From Sphingomonas jatrophae (GTDB lineage: Bacteria; Pseudomonadota; Alphaproteobacteria; Sphingomonadales; Sphingomonadaceae): a stretch of 64,000 nucleotides of DNA. The stretch spans positions 372,001 through 436,000 of the forward strand of contig NZ_FOZG01000001.1 in assembly GCF_900113315.1 (NCBI RefSeq), given 5' to 3'. Positions 11,351-19,530 of the stretch are shown here, in pieces. The translations under genes were made by a program, and so were the position numbers. A model generated the notes under the pieces. That model was not told where the DNA came from. It ran no database searches and saw nothing but the letters and a program-made list of their open reading frames with translations. Each line of letters starts with the position of its first letter. The stretch's first letter is position 1.

Positions 11351-12121
11351 TCAGGCCTTGGCGGGCGGGGCGATCCGCTGGAAGCGCCACGTGTCGCCGT
11401 CCTCGCCCGCAAAGGCATAGCCGTCGCTGTCGAAGCCCTTGAGCGCTTCCGCGTCGGTCAACCGATGTTCGCAGATGTAGCGCGCCATCATGCCGCGGGC
11501 GCGCTTGGCGGCGAAACTGTTGAAGCGCAGTCCCTTGGGGCCTTCCTCCCGGAAGTCGATCGTGAGGATGCGGGCACCGGCGGGGGGATGCGCGCCGATC
11601 GCCTGCCAATATTCCTGGCTGGCGAGGTTGATCACCGTGTCGGTGCCCTCCGTCGCCAGCTCGCGCGCCAGCGCGTCGGACAGGCGGCGGCCCCACCAGG
11701 CGTAGAGATCCTTCGCGCGGCCCGGCGCCCACGGCGTGCCCATCTCCAGCCGATAGGGGCGGATCGCATCGAGCGGGCGGAGCAGGCCATAGAGGCCGGA
11801 GAGGATGCGGACATGATCCTGCGCGAAGGCAATGGCGTGCGGATCGAGCGAGCGCGCCTCGAGCCCGAGATAGACATCGCCGTTGAACGCGTAGAGCGCG
11901 GCGCGCTGCTCCGCCTCGCCGAAGCCTTTGTAGCGATCGGCATTCAGCGTCGCGAGCTTGGGGCTGATGTGCATCAGCGCACCCAGCTTCTTCGGCCCGA
12001 GCTTCGCGGCGGCGGCGGCCAGCGTCTCCGCCTCGGCGGCGAAGCGCGGCTCGCTCGGCTCATGCGGGGGCGTCGGCTTGGTGAAGTCGAGCGTCTTGGC
12101 GGGGGAAAGGAGCGCTATCAT
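11351..12121 (-). CDS. yaaA: Peroxide stress protein YaaA (DUF328/UPF0246)
   Basis: 256 residues, normal for the family. It begins MIALLSPAKTLDF, the diagnostic start of YaaA, and continues with LMHISPKLATLNADRY, FNGDVYLGL, LSGLYGLLRPLD and LASQEYWQA, all conserved blocks. In E. coli YaaA is induced by OxyR and lowers free iron during peroxide stress; it is a DNA-binding protein of cytoplasmic location. It is upstream of gyrA on the same strand, separated by a strong inverted repeat. The window's own oxyR is about 40 kb away. Confidence 0.93.
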   Translation of the reverse strand: MIALLSPAKTLDFTKPTPPHEPSEPRFAAEAETLAAAAAKLGPKKLGALMHISPKLATLNADRYKGFGEAEQRAALYAFNGDVYLGLEARSLDPHAIAFAQDHVRILSGLYGLLRPLDAIRPYRLEMGTPWAPGRAKDLYAWWGRRLSDALARELATEGTDTVINLASQEYWQAIGAHPPAGARILTIDFREEGPKGLRFNSFAAKRARGMMARYICEHRLTDAEALKGFDSDGYAFAGEDGDTWRFQRIAPPAKA

Positions 12122-12283
12122 GATTGCAGCCCGCCTAGCGCACGGGAGCCGGGCGGTTCAATCGGCGTTCAGCGCGCATGCGGCAGGACATGACCGTTAT
12201 GCTTGTGCGGTTTGGCCGCGCGGATTAACCGTGCGCCGCAGATCCGGCGGCCATCGGACCGCCGCAGAGGAGGCTTGAAGCGA

Positions 12284-13534
12284 ATGAAGACCTTGTCGAC
12301 GTCCCTGCTCGCACTGGCGCTCGCCTGCGGGGGTGCTGCCATCGTGGCGGTTCCTGCCGCCGCGGCGAAGAAGGAAGAGGCCAAGGCGCCCAGCTACAAT
12401 CTCAGCAAGCCGGTGCGCGAGGCGATCGTCGCCGCGCAGGCCGCGATCCAGGCGAACGATGCCGCGACCGCGCAGGCGAAGATCGCCGAGGCCAAGGCCG
12501 CAGCGAAGACGGATGACGACCGGTTCGTCGCCGCCTCTACCCTGCTCGACCTGTCGCGCGTGACTAAGGACGAGAAGCAGGAGCAGGAGGCACTCGACGG
12601 CCTGCTCGCCGGCAACCGTCTGGCGCCCGCGCAGCGCACGCAGGTGCTGGTGCTGTCCGGCCAGCGCGCGCTCCAGGCGAACCAGACCGCGCGTGCCGAG
12701 CAGTTGCTGGCGGAGGCGATTCAGCTGGCGCCGAACAATCAGGATGCCGTTGCGCTGCTGGCCGAGACCAAGGTGAAGGCGGGCAAGCCGGCCGAGGGTC
12801 TCGCCATCTTCCAGCAGTCGATCGCCGCGGCGAAGCAGTCTGGCACGAAGCTGCCGAAGAATTGGTATGATCGCGCCGTCAACATCGCCTACTCGGCCAA
12901 GCTGCCACAGCAGGCGGAGGCGCTGACCCAGGAGTGGCTGATCGCCTATCCGACCAAGGACACGTGGCGCGACTCGCTGGTCATCTGGCGCGATCTCAAC
13001 AAGATCGATGCCGACACGCAGCTCGACCTGATGCGCCTGCAGCGCGCGGCCGGCGCGATGAAGGGCGCGGGCGACTTCGGTGAATATGTCGACGCGACCT
13101 ACAACAAGAACCCCGGTGAAGCGAAGGCCGTGCTCGACGAGGGCGTTCGGGCCGGCGCGATCAATCTGACCGCGAACAAGAGCCTGGGTGAGATCAACAC
13201 GCTGGTCGGGCAGCGCATGGGCGCGGACAAGGCCTCGCTCGGCAAGAGCGCGGCCGACGCCAAGGGTGCGAAGGGCACGGCCCGCCTCGCCCAGAACGTC
13301 GCCGACGGTTATCTCGGCTACGGCCAGTGGCAGGAAGCGGCTGACATGTACCGGGTGGCGCTGACGAAGCCCGGCATCGACGCGAACCTCATCAACACCC
13401 GCCTCGGCATGGCGCTGTTCCGCGCCGGCGACAAGGCAGGTGCGACCGAGGCGTGGAGCAAGGTGACGGGGCCGCGCGCCGGCCTGGTCAAGTATTGGAC
13501 GATCCTGATGAACCAGGGGCCGGCCACCGCCTGA
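12284..13534 (+). CDS. Exported tetratricopeptide-repeat-like protein
   Basis: 416 residues from the ATG at 12284, with AGGAGG 8 bases upstream. A clear Sec signal peptide (residues 1-25, MKTLSTSLLALALACGGAAI then VPAAAA) predicts periplasmic location. The mature part is alpha-helical and Ala/Lys/Gln-rich. TPR-like units are visible around AEQLLAEAIQLAPNNQDAVALLAE, YSAKLPQQAEALTQEWLIAYP and YGQWQEAADMYRVALTKPG. It stands alone: the upstream neighbour is divergent yaaA, and a strong terminator follows. No enzymatic motif was seen. Probably a scaffold or envelope-stress-type protein; function unknown. Confidence 0.72.
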   Translation: MKTLSTSLLALALACGGAAIVAVPAAAAKKEEAKAPSYNLSKPVREAIVAAQAAIQANDAATAQAKIAEAKAAAKTDDDRFVAASTLLDLSRVTKDEKQEQEALDGLLAGNRLAPAQRTQVLVLSGQRALQANQTARAEQLLAEAIQLAPNNQDAVALLAETKVKAGKPAEGLAIFQQSIAAAKQSGTKLPKNWYDRAVNIAYSAKLPQQAEALTQEWLIAYPTKDTWRDSLVIWRDLNKIDADTQLDLMRLQRAAGAMKGAGDFGEYVDATYNKNPGEAKAVLDEGVRAGAINLTANKSLGEINTLVGQRMGADKASLGKSAADAKGAKGTARLAQNVADGYLGYGQWQEAADMYRVALTKPGIDANLINTRLGMALFRAGDKAGATEAWSKVTGPRAGLVKYWTILMNQGPATA

Positions 13535-13561
13535 TCGGCAGCCGCTTTAGCGGACAGGAAG

Positions 13562-13600
13562 GGGCGGCGGAGCTTCAGGCTCTGCCGCCCTTTTCGTTTG
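13562..13600 (+). terminator. Rho-independent terminator of the TPR gene
   Basis: GGGCGGCGGAGC at 13562-13573 pairs with GCTCTGCCGCCC at 13579-13590 (12 pairs, one G-T, loop of 5), followed at once by TTTTCGTTT. It lies 28 bases after the TPR stop and just before the end of the convergent TadG-like gene. Confidence 0.85.
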
Positions 13601-13612
13601 CTCATGCGAGGC

Positions 13613-15286
13613 TCAGGCGACCAGCGCCGCAGCGCTGCACCGCACGCCGTCGATACGGACGTCTGCGGAGCCGATGTGGATGCCGAGCAGGCCGGTAAGC
13701 GAGTCGATCACGCCATCCAGCACAGGGGCGGCCGGCGTCAGCACGAGCCCGACGAGCGATGTCACCGATGAGACGCTGATCCCGAGCCCAAGCAGGCTGA
13801 CGTTCAGGGCCATGTTCCGGACAAGCGAAGTGACGAGCCCGTTCACCACCTCACCCGAATCGATTGTGCGGATGGTCCTGCGCGCCACTTGGTCGCCGGT
13901 GAAGTCGACCCGCTTCCAACCGCTGCCCGTCAGGTTCACGCGCGCCTGCCCCGTAACCGAAAGGAACAGCGCCGAGGCGATGCGCGCAGGCGATTCGGTC
14001 AGCGCGGTGCGATGATCGTTCAGCGATGCGGTCCGCACCTCGGCGATCGAGACGTGGCCGAGCGAGGGCTGCACGTCGAGTGAGGCGGTGCGTGCGCCGG
14101 TGCGGGGATCGCAGGCGACCGCTGCCAGTTTCGCCTGCGCTTCGGCCAGCTCGACATAAACCGGCAGACGCACCGCGCCGACGCCCAGCAGCGACAGGCC
14201 GCCGGGCAGGAGCGTACTCTCGACGAACAAACGTGTCTGGGACGTACGGATGATCGGCTGGCCCGAGGGCGTGACAGCCAGCCATGGCGAGCTTGCCGCG
14301 CGCTCGCCGGTGGCGACATGGACGGTCGTTTTCGCCAGACCCGGCACATCGGCGCCGAGATCGAGTTGCAGCTGGCGCGTGCCGTTGGAGAGCTCCAGCG
14401 CGCCGCGCATCAGATCGAAGGCGGAGACGCGGATCGCCTGACCCGAGGCAGCGCGATCCTGGCCTCCGATGGGTCCGAGGTCGATCAGCTTGCCGAGCGG
14501 CGTGGCATCCCCGCTGATCCCGGCCGAGACGACCTTGCGGACGACGGTGGCGGCAGCGGTGCCGCCACCCTGATCCAGAGCGGTGGCGAGCGCCCCCAGC
14601 ACGCGTGGGGCCGCCACCTGCGTCTTCAGCACCGTGTCGAACGAGACTGCCTGCAATCCGGCACTGGTCCGCAGCGCACCGAGGAAGGCAAAGAGATCGA
14701 CGTCGGCGCCGAGCAGCGCGTTATAGTCCATCGCGGTGAGCGAAACCTCGGAGCCGGTCAGGCCGCTCAGCAGCGCGTTCGCGATACCCCCGCTCACGCC
14801 GGCAAGGCGCGACCCGATTGAGAATGCGGCGACGCGGGTACGTGCGGCGGTGGCGGAGCGGGTAATGGTGATCGTGCGGCGTCCAAGCGTCGCCACACCG
14901 AAATAGAGCGGTGTCTGCGACTGGATCGTCACGCGGGCGGCGTTCTGGTTCGCCGGCTGGGCGACGAACCGGTTGTTCACCGTCAGGGTCGGGTCCGCGC
15001 GGTAGAGGCCGGTCTGCAGGCTGAGCGTATAAGCGCGGGACCAGCCATTTGCGGCGATGGCGGCGCGGGCCGATGCGTCTGCCGTGTCCAGCTCCGCAGC
15101 CGCGGACAGTGCGGCTGCATCGGCAATGCCCTGGAGCTTGCGCGTCTCCTGATAGATGGCGCCGAGATCGACAGCGAAGGCAAGCGCGGCGATCGCGCTG
15201 GTCATGATGCCTGCTGTCAGGATCGTCGTGGCGCCGCGTCGGTCCCGCCCCAGCCGGCCGAGTGAGCGACCTGCCTCGAAGCGCAC
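13613..15286 (-). CDS. TadG-family pilus assembly protein without vWA domain
   Basis: 557 residues, GTG start 4 bases after the upstream TadE-like stop. The N-terminus DRRGATTILTAGIMTSAIAA is the TadG-type signal helix, and DLGAIYQETRKLQGIADAAA with LSAAAELD is the conserved post-helix region of the TadG/DUF2134 group. The long C-terminal domain (LDVQPSLGHVSIAEVRTASL, then several VTSLVR / LTGLLGI helices) has no MIDAS motif. The product would be anchored in the inner membrane and extend into the periplasm. Together with the TadE-like gene before it, it forms a two-gene operon distinct from the one near 1-4 kb. Confidence 0.78.
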   Translation of the reverse strand: MRFEAGRSLGRLGRDRRGATTILTAGIMTSAIAALAFAVDLGAIYQETRKLQGIADAAALSAAAELDTADASARAAIAANGWSRAYTLSLQTGLYRADPTLTVNNRFVAQPANQNAARVTIQSQTPLYFGVATLGRRTITITRSATAARTRVAAFSIGSRLAGVSGGIANALLSGLTGSEVSLTAMDYNALLGADVDLFAFLGALRTSAGLQAVSFDTVLKTQVAAPRVLGALATALDQGGGTAAATVVRKVVSAGISGDATPLGKLIDLGPIGGQDRAASGQAIRVSAFDLMRGALELSNGTRQLQLDLGADVPGLAKTTVHVATGERAASSPWLAVTPSGQPIIRTSQTRLFVESTLLPGGLSLLGVGAVRLPVYVELAEAQAKLAAVACDPRTGARTASLDVQPSLGHVSIAEVRTASLNDHRTALTESPARIASALFLSVTGQARVNLTGSGWKRVDFTGDQVARRTIRTIDSGEVVNGLVTSLVRNMALNVSLLGLGISVSSVTSLVGLVLTPAAPVLDGVIDSLTGLLGIHIGSADVRIDGVRCSAAALVA

Positions 15287-15290
15287 GCCG

Positions 15291-15725
15291 TCAGAGCCCG
15301 CCCAGTCGCACCGCCGCCGACCGGCGGATCAGCGCCGCGGGCATGGGCACCAGGCCCAGCCGGAAGAATGCCTCGGATGAGGCATCATAGCCGACCCGGA
15401 CTGTGATCGTCTCCGATGCCTCGGACACTTCCACGGTGGCGCGATCCGGCGCGATACCCGCCTGGCCAGACAGGCCGTCGCGCACCGTCGTGCGGGCGAG
15501 CGACGCGCGCTCGCTGGCGGTCAGGCCGGCCAGCGATGCGCGGGCCGCATCGTTGGCGACCTGCTGCAGCGCGTGCCCGCGCCAGAAGTAACCGCCATAA
15601 GCGATGATCCCGAGCAGGATCATCAGCAACAGGGGCGCAACCAGGGCGAATTCCGTCAGCACCGCCCCGCGACGGTCCCGAACGATGCTCCCGCGGAGCG
15701 GAGAGCTCTCCGACTTTGCAACCAT
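15291..15725 (-). CDS. TadE-like pilus assembly protein
   Basis: 144 residues. DRRGAVLTEFALVAPLLLMI is a textbook TadE N-terminus (Gly before the cleavage point, Glu in the helix), followed by a short periplasmic domain (NDAARASLAGLTASERASLA). It is the first gene of a two-gene operon with the TadG-like gene, and its start faces the PAS gene across a 214-base intergenic region. Likely a minor Tad pilin-type protein processed by prepilin peptidase. Confidence 0.82.
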   Translation of the reverse strand: MVAKSESSPLRGSIVRDRRGAVLTEFALVAPLLLMILLGIIAYGGYFWRGHALQQVANDAARASLAGLTASERASLARTTVRDGLSGQAGIAPDRATVEVSEASETITVRVGYDASSEAFFRLGLVPMPAALIRRSAAVRLGGL

Positions 15726-15939
15726 ATCTGCCGACCTCCGATCTCGGCAGGGTCAGGATCGCGGGATAGTCTTACGACGAACATAGTTTAGATTTTTTTC
15801 GAAACGTGCATTTTCAGGTGGAATAAGCAACGATCATGCAGCACGGTGGCAACAAGGTGGGGGACAGGAAAGCTTTGTAGGCCAATAGGTTGCGAGCGCA
15901 GGCTTACATAAGTTACACATAATGGGACAGGAGGACAGG
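15726..15939. promoter_or_regulatory. AT-rich divergent promoter region, TadE operon and Phd-PAS gene
   Basis: This 214-base gap between two divergent starts is much richer in A and T than its surroundings (notably 15783-15835, with a run of seven T at 15793-15799, and 15890-15922). It must hold the promoters of both units. No clear -35/-10 pair or operator could be fixed by eye. Confidence 0.4.
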
Positions 15940-16827
15940 GTGGCTTCGCAAAGTGCAATCGTCGTCTCCTCTGCGGATTTCGTGCGCCGGTTCGGCGCCT
16001 GGCAGGACCGGGCGAGCACCGATCCGATCTTCGTCACGCATCATGGGCGACGGCGACACGTCATGCTGTCCATGCCTGCCTACGAAGCGATGCTGGCGGC
16101 AGCCGAGGGCGGCACAACCCCGGACGGCGACCGGCTGAAGCTGGAGACACTGGTCGCGCAGCTGGACGCCTGCTTCATTGCGCTGGACGCGGAACTGACC
16201 GTGACCTCGATGAACCCGGCCGCGGTCGCCTTCTTCGGCGTGGCGCAGGCAGCGATCGTCGGGCGCCCGTTGGGTGACGAACTGCCAGAGCTGGAGCGGT
16301 CGGTGGTGCGCGCCCATCTCGGGCGTACGCTCGCCTCGGGCGAGGTCGCCGCGTTCGAGATGCCGGCGATCAGCCATCCGGGCGAGTGGCTGCGCTGCTC
16401 GGTGTTTCCGTTCGGCTCGGGCGTCGCCTGCCTGTTGCGCAACGTCACGAGCGAACACAACGCTCATGCCGTTGATCAGTGGAAGTCGGCGCTGACCGAG
16501 GCGATGATGGCGGCGGGCGGCATCGGCCTCGGCATGCTCAGCCTGCGCGGCACGTTCAGCTTCGTCGGCACGCAGCTGGCGGAATTTGCCGGCTTCTCGC
16601 CGCAGGCGCTGGAGCAGGTGCGTTTGACCGATATCCTGCCGCTCAGCCGACGGGTCGAGGCTGCCAGCCACGTCGAATCGGTGCTGAACGGCCGCGAGGC
16701 GCGCGGCTTCGATACCGCGCTGCTGGTCAACAAGGGCGGGGAGCGGCCGGTGCGGATCGGCCTGGCACCGCTGCGTGGGGATTATGCCATCGATGGCGCG
16801 ATGGTGGTCGTCACTGTCATTCACTGA
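15940..16827 (+). CDS. PAS-domain protein with N-terminal Phd/YefM antitoxin-like domain
   Basis: 295 residues from the GTG at 15940; AGGAGG lies 6 bases before it, which favours this start over the ATG at 15922. Residues 7-52 read IVVSSADFVRRFGAWQDRAS, then PIFVTHHGRRRHVMLSMPAYEAM. This is the pattern of Phd/YefM antitoxins (small DNA-binding dimers): a SxxFxRxFG helix, then a strand-turn-strand VTHHGR..VML. A PAS domain follows at about 68-170 (CFIALDAELTVTSMNPAAVAFFG) and a second, weaker one at about 185-295 (GIGLGMLSLRGTFSFVGTQL). No kinase, GGDEF or toxin domain is attached, and no toxin gene is next to it. A one-component sensory DNA-binding regulator is the natural inference, perhaps of the adjacent TadE/TadG operon or of itself. 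Confidence 0.68.
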   Translation: MASQSAIVVSSADFVRRFGAWQDRASTDPIFVTHHGRRRHVMLSMPAYEAMLAAAEGGTTPDGDRLKLETLVAQLDACFIALDAELTVTSMNPAAVAFFGVAQAAIVGRPLGDELPELERSVVRAHLGRTLASGEVAAFEMPAISHPGEWLRCSVFPFGSGVACLLRNVTSEHNAHAVDQWKSALTEAMMAAGGIGLGMLSLRGTFSFVGTQLAEFAGFSPQALEQVRLTDILPLSRRVEAASHVESVLNGREARGFDTALLVNKGGERPVRIGLAPLRGDYAIDGAMVVVTVIH

Positions 16828-16836
16828 CGGGTTGCA

Positions 16837-16919
16837 CGTCATCCCAGCGAATGCTGGGATCTTCCTGAGGCTTGGCAAGCGCTTGGCCGCAAGAGACCCC
16901 GGCTTCCGCTGGGATGACG
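16837..16919. repeat. Dispersed palindromic (REP-like) element, copy A
   Basis: An 83-base element bounded by perfect 13-bp inverted repeats (CGTCATCCCAGCG at 16837-16849 and its complement at 16907-16919), with an inner hairpin CCCAGC/GCTGGG at 16843-16858. It begins 9 bases after the PAS gene stop. A related copy lies at 30004-30080. Confidence 0.6.
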
Positions 16920-16976
16920 ATTGAGGTTCGAAAAGAAGCGGGCGCTCGCCTGTCGCTCTGATGTCCCGACAATGAG

Positions 16977-17012
16977 AAAGGGCCGCCCGGATCGCTCCGG
17001 ACGGCCCTTTTT
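16977..17012. terminator. Bidirectional terminator for rplI and the Phd-PAS gene
   Basis: GGGCCGCCCGGA (16980-16991) pairs with TCCGGACGGCCC (16996-17007), 12 pairs with one mismatch and a 4-base loop. TTTTT follows on the plus strand and CTTTC on the minus strand, so it can serve both the ribosomal operon (minus) and the PAS gene (plus). Confidence 0.85.
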
Positions 17013-17058
17013 ATCGTCTTTGCCAGGCGGAAGACCCGAAGGCCTCCCGCACCGGACC

Positions 17059-17628
17059 TCAGTCGTCGGAAGCGATCTCGCCCGGCTCGGCGTTCGGATC
17101 GTAATCCTCGGTGAAGCCGGCTTCGTCACGCTCGAACATCTGCGCCATGACGTCGACGCCCTGCGCCTGCATCTCGGCCTCTTCGGGCGAGCGGGCGATG
17201 TTCACCTTGATCGTGACGGCCACCTCCGGATGGAGCTGCACCTTCACCTCGTTCAGGCCGATCGCCTTGATCGGCTTGTCGAGCACGATCTGGCTCTTCA
17301 GGATCTTGGTGCCGTCCGCCTCGAGCAGCTCCGCCAGATCGCGCGCGGACACCGAGCCGTAGAGCTGGCCGGTGTTCGACGCCTGACGGATGAGCGTCAG
17401 CGTCTTGCCATCGATGCCCTTCGAGTCCGCAATCGCGGTCTCGCGGCGCTTGGCGTTGTCCGCCTCGATCTGCGCACGGTTCAGCTCGAACACGCGCTTG
17501 TTCGCTTCGTTGGCGCGCAGCGCCTTCTTGCGGGGCAGGAGATAGTTGCGCGCGAAGCCGTTCTTCACGGTGACGACGTCACCGATCTGACCGAGCTTCT
17601 CGACGCGCTCCAGCAGAATCACGTCCAT
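17059..17628 (-). CDS. rplI: 50S ribosomal protein L9
   Basis: 189 residues. The N-terminal domain [20 protein letters not shown] with [14 protein letters not shown] is diagnostic of L9. The C-terminal domain ([32 protein letters not shown]) is followed by an acidic extension, [16 protein letters not shown], making it longer than the 149-residue E. coli protein as is usual in alphaproteobacteria. L9 binds 23S rRNA at the base of the L1 stalk. Last gene of rpsF-rpsR-rplI. Confidence 0.97.
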   Translation of the reverse strand: MDVILLERVEKLGQIGDVVTVKNGFARNYLLPRKKALRANEANKRVFELNRAQIEADNAKRRETAIADSKGIDGKTLTLIRQASNTGQLYGSVSARDLAELLEADGTKILKSQIVLDKPIKAIGLNEVKVQLHPEVAVTIKVNIARSPEEAEMQAQGVDVMAQMFERDEAGFTEDYDPNAEPGEIASDD

Positions 17629-17640
17629 GTCGGGCGCTCC

Positions 17641-17865
17641 TTACTTGACGATGTAGGGCAGGAGCCCGAGGTGCCGGGCGCGCTTGATCGCCTGGGCGAG
17701 CTCACGCTGCTTCTTGGCCGAAACCGCGGTGATGCGGCTGGGCACGATCTTGCCGCGCTCGGACACGAAGCCCTGCAGCAGGCGGACATCCTTGTAATCG
17801 ATCTTCGGCGCTTCCTTGCCCGAGAACGGGCAGGACTTGCGGCGGCGGAAGAAGGGACGAGCCAT
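17641..17865 (-). CDS. rpsR: 30S ribosomal protein S18
   Basis: 74 residues. [20 protein letters not shown] and [20 protein letters not shown] then [14 protein letters not shown] are the S18 signature. S18 forms a heterodimer with S6 on the platform of the small subunit. It lies 12 bases upstream of rplI and 15 bases downstream of rpsF in one operon. Confidence 0.97.
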   Translation of the reverse strand: MARPFFRRRKSCPFSGKEAPKIDYKDVRLLQGFVSERGKIVPSRITAVSAKKQRELAQAIKRARHLGLLPYIVK

Positions 17866-17880
17866 CTTTCTCTAAACTCC

Positions 17881-18333
17881 TCAGGCCGCGTCGCGGTCGG
17901 CGCGGGGGCCACGATCGTCGCCGTCGCGGCGCGGGCCGCGATCGTCGTCACGGCGCGGGCCGCGATCACCGCGATCCCGGTCGCCGCGGCCACCACGCTC
18001 GCGGTCACGCTCGTTGCGGCGCATCATCGCCGACGGGCCGGCCTCATGCTCGTCCACGCGGACGGTCATGTAGCGGATCACGTCTTCGTTGATCGCGGTC
18101 TGGCGCTCCAGTTCGGCGACCACGCCCGCGGGCGCGTCGATCTCGAGCATCACGTAATGCGCCTTGCGGTTCTTCTGGATCCGGTAGGCGAGGCCACGCA
18201 GCCCCCAGGTCTCGGTCTTGACGACGCGACCCTGTCCTTCCGTCACGATCCGGGTGGCGGTTTCCGCCAGTGCGTCCACCTGCGCCTGTGCCAGATCCTG
18301 GCGCGCAAGGAACACATGCTCGTAAAGAGCCAT
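17881..18333 (-). CDS. rpsF: 30S ribosomal protein S6
   Basis: 150 residues. [20 protein letters not shown] and [20 protein letters not shown] are S6. The C-terminus carries a long Arg/Asp/Gly tail (about residues 108-150) with repeats such as RGPRRDDD, more extended than in E. coli, whose S6 has an acidic polyglutamate tail instead. First gene of the rpsF-rpsR-rplI operon. A stable hairpin lies about 100 bases upstream in the leader. Confidence 0.97.
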   Translation of the reverse strand: MALYEHVFLARQDLAQAQVDALAETATRIVTEGQGRVVKTETWGLRGLAYRIQKNRKAHYVMLEIDAPAGVVAELERQTAINEDVIRYMTVRVDEHEAGPSAMMRRNERDRERGGRGDRDRGDRGPRRDDDRGPRRDGDDRGPRADRDAA

Positions 18334-18431
18334 GTCTTCTCATCTCCTTGCCGATCGCTGACGTGGCCCCATGCCACGCCCCTCCGGCTGTCGTCCCAAG
18401 CTGTCGTCTCAGACTAGAGCCCGAAAACGAG

Positions 18432-18463
18432 CCGGGGCGGAGAGCGCATGGCTCCCGCCCCGG
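18432..18463. promoter_or_regulatory. Strong hairpin in the rpsF/fabD intergenic region
   Basis: CCGGGGCGG (18432-18440) pairs with CCGCCCCGG (18455-18463). After one bulged A, four more pairs (GAGC with GCTC) enclose a 5-base loop. It is 99 bases before rpsF on the minus strand and 98 bases before fabD on the plus strand. S6:S18 are known in other bacteria to autoregulate through a leader hairpin, so a similar role is possible, but the conserved bulge motif was not confirmed. Confidence 0.35.
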
Positions 18464-18560
18464 ATCAGCCGCACATACACGAATGCCGGCGCGGGGCAAG
18501 GGTTGCCGTGGCGGGAGCGACCGCCTAACCGCCCGCGCTTGGAATGTCAGGGAGGATCGG

Positions 18561-19493
18561 GTGCGCGCTTTCATCTTTCCGGGGCAGGGCAGCCAGGCGA
18601 TCGGCATGGGCCAGACGCTGGCCGGCGCCAGTGCGGCCGCCCGCGCGGTGTTCGAGGAGGTGGACGACACGCTCGGCCAGCACCTCTCGCGGCTGATGGT
18701 CGAAGGGCCCGAGGCGGAGCTGACCCTGACGGAGAATGCCCAGCCCGCGATCATGGCCAACGCCATCGCCACCTTGCGGGTACTGGAGGAGGGCGGCGTG
18801 CGGCTGGCCGACAAGGCAGCCTATGTCGCGGGCCACTCGCTCGGTGAATATAGCGCCCTGTGCGCGGCCGAGGCGCTCGATCTCGCCACCACCGCACGGC
18901 TGCTGAAGCTGCGGGGCCAGGCGATGCAGGCGGCGGTGCCGGTGGGGCAGGGCGCGATGGCGGCGCTGCTCGGTGTCGATTATGACGCTGCGCGCTCGAT
19001 CTGTGCGGACGCGGCCGAGGGCGAGGTGTGCGAGGCGGCGAACGACAATGGCGGCGGGCAGGTCGTCATTTCGGGCGACAAGGCCGCGGTCGAGCGGGCG
19101 ATGGTGCTGGCCAAGGCACGCGGCGCCAAGCGCGCGCTGCCGCTGCCCGTCTCCGCGCCGTTCCATTGCGAGCTGATGGCGCCGGCCGCAACGGCCATGG
19201 AGAAGGCGCTGGCCGAGGCGGATGTGCGTGCGCCGCTGGTGCCGGTGTTCGCCAACGTCACTGCCGCGGCCGTCTCGAATCCGGATGCGATCCGCGCCTT
19301 GCTGGTCGAGCAGGTGACGGGCACCGTCCGCTGGCGCGAGAGCGTCGAGGCGATGGTGGCGGCGGGCGTGACCGAGTTCGTCGAGTTCGGCGCCAAGGTG
19401 CTCGGCCCCATGGTCAAGCGCATCGCCCCCGACGCGACCGCGACCAGCGTGGTGACGATGGCCGACATCGAGGCCCTGGCGGCGCGGCTCTGA
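18561..19493 (+). CDS. fabD: Malonyl-CoA:ACP transacylase
   Basis: 310 residues from a GTG at 18561 (GGGAGG 5 bases before). FIFPGQGSQAIGMG at the start, the catalytic Ser93 in GHSLGEYSAL, and His202 in PFHCELM are all present. FabD moves the malonyl group from CoA to acyl carrier protein, supplying fatty-acid elongation. It heads fabD-fabG-acpP-fabF-mltG, but here an inverted-repeat-bounded cassette separates it from fabG. The longer upstream frame is not used; it overlaps the divergent ribosomal leader. Confidence 0.96.
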   Translation: MRAFIFPGQGSQAIGMGQTLAGASAAARAVFEEVDDTLGQHLSRLMVEGPEAELTLTENAQPAIMANAIATLRVLEEGGVRLADKAAYVAGHSLGEYSALCAAEALDLATTARLLKLRGQAMQAAVPVGQGAMAALLGVDYDAARSICADAAEGEVCEAANDNGGGQVVISGDKAAVERAMVLAKARGAKRALPLPVSAPFHCELMAPAATAMEKALAEADVRAPLVPVFANVTAAAVSNPDAIRALLVEQVTGTVRWRESVEAMVAAGVTEFVEFGAKVLGPMVKRIAPDATATSVVTMADIEALAARL

Positions 19494-19500
19494 GGTCGTT

Positions 19501-19528
19501 GTTCACGCAGAGGCGCGAAGGCGCAGAG
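19501..19528 (+). repeat. Left terminal inverted repeat of the GxxExxY cassette
   Basis: 28 bases beginning GTTCACGCAGAGGCGCG. It is complementary to 19914-19941 except at 19518 (A here, G in the partner's complement). It ends two bases before the GTG start of the GxxExxY gene. Confidence 0.85.
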
Positions 19529-19530
19529 AC

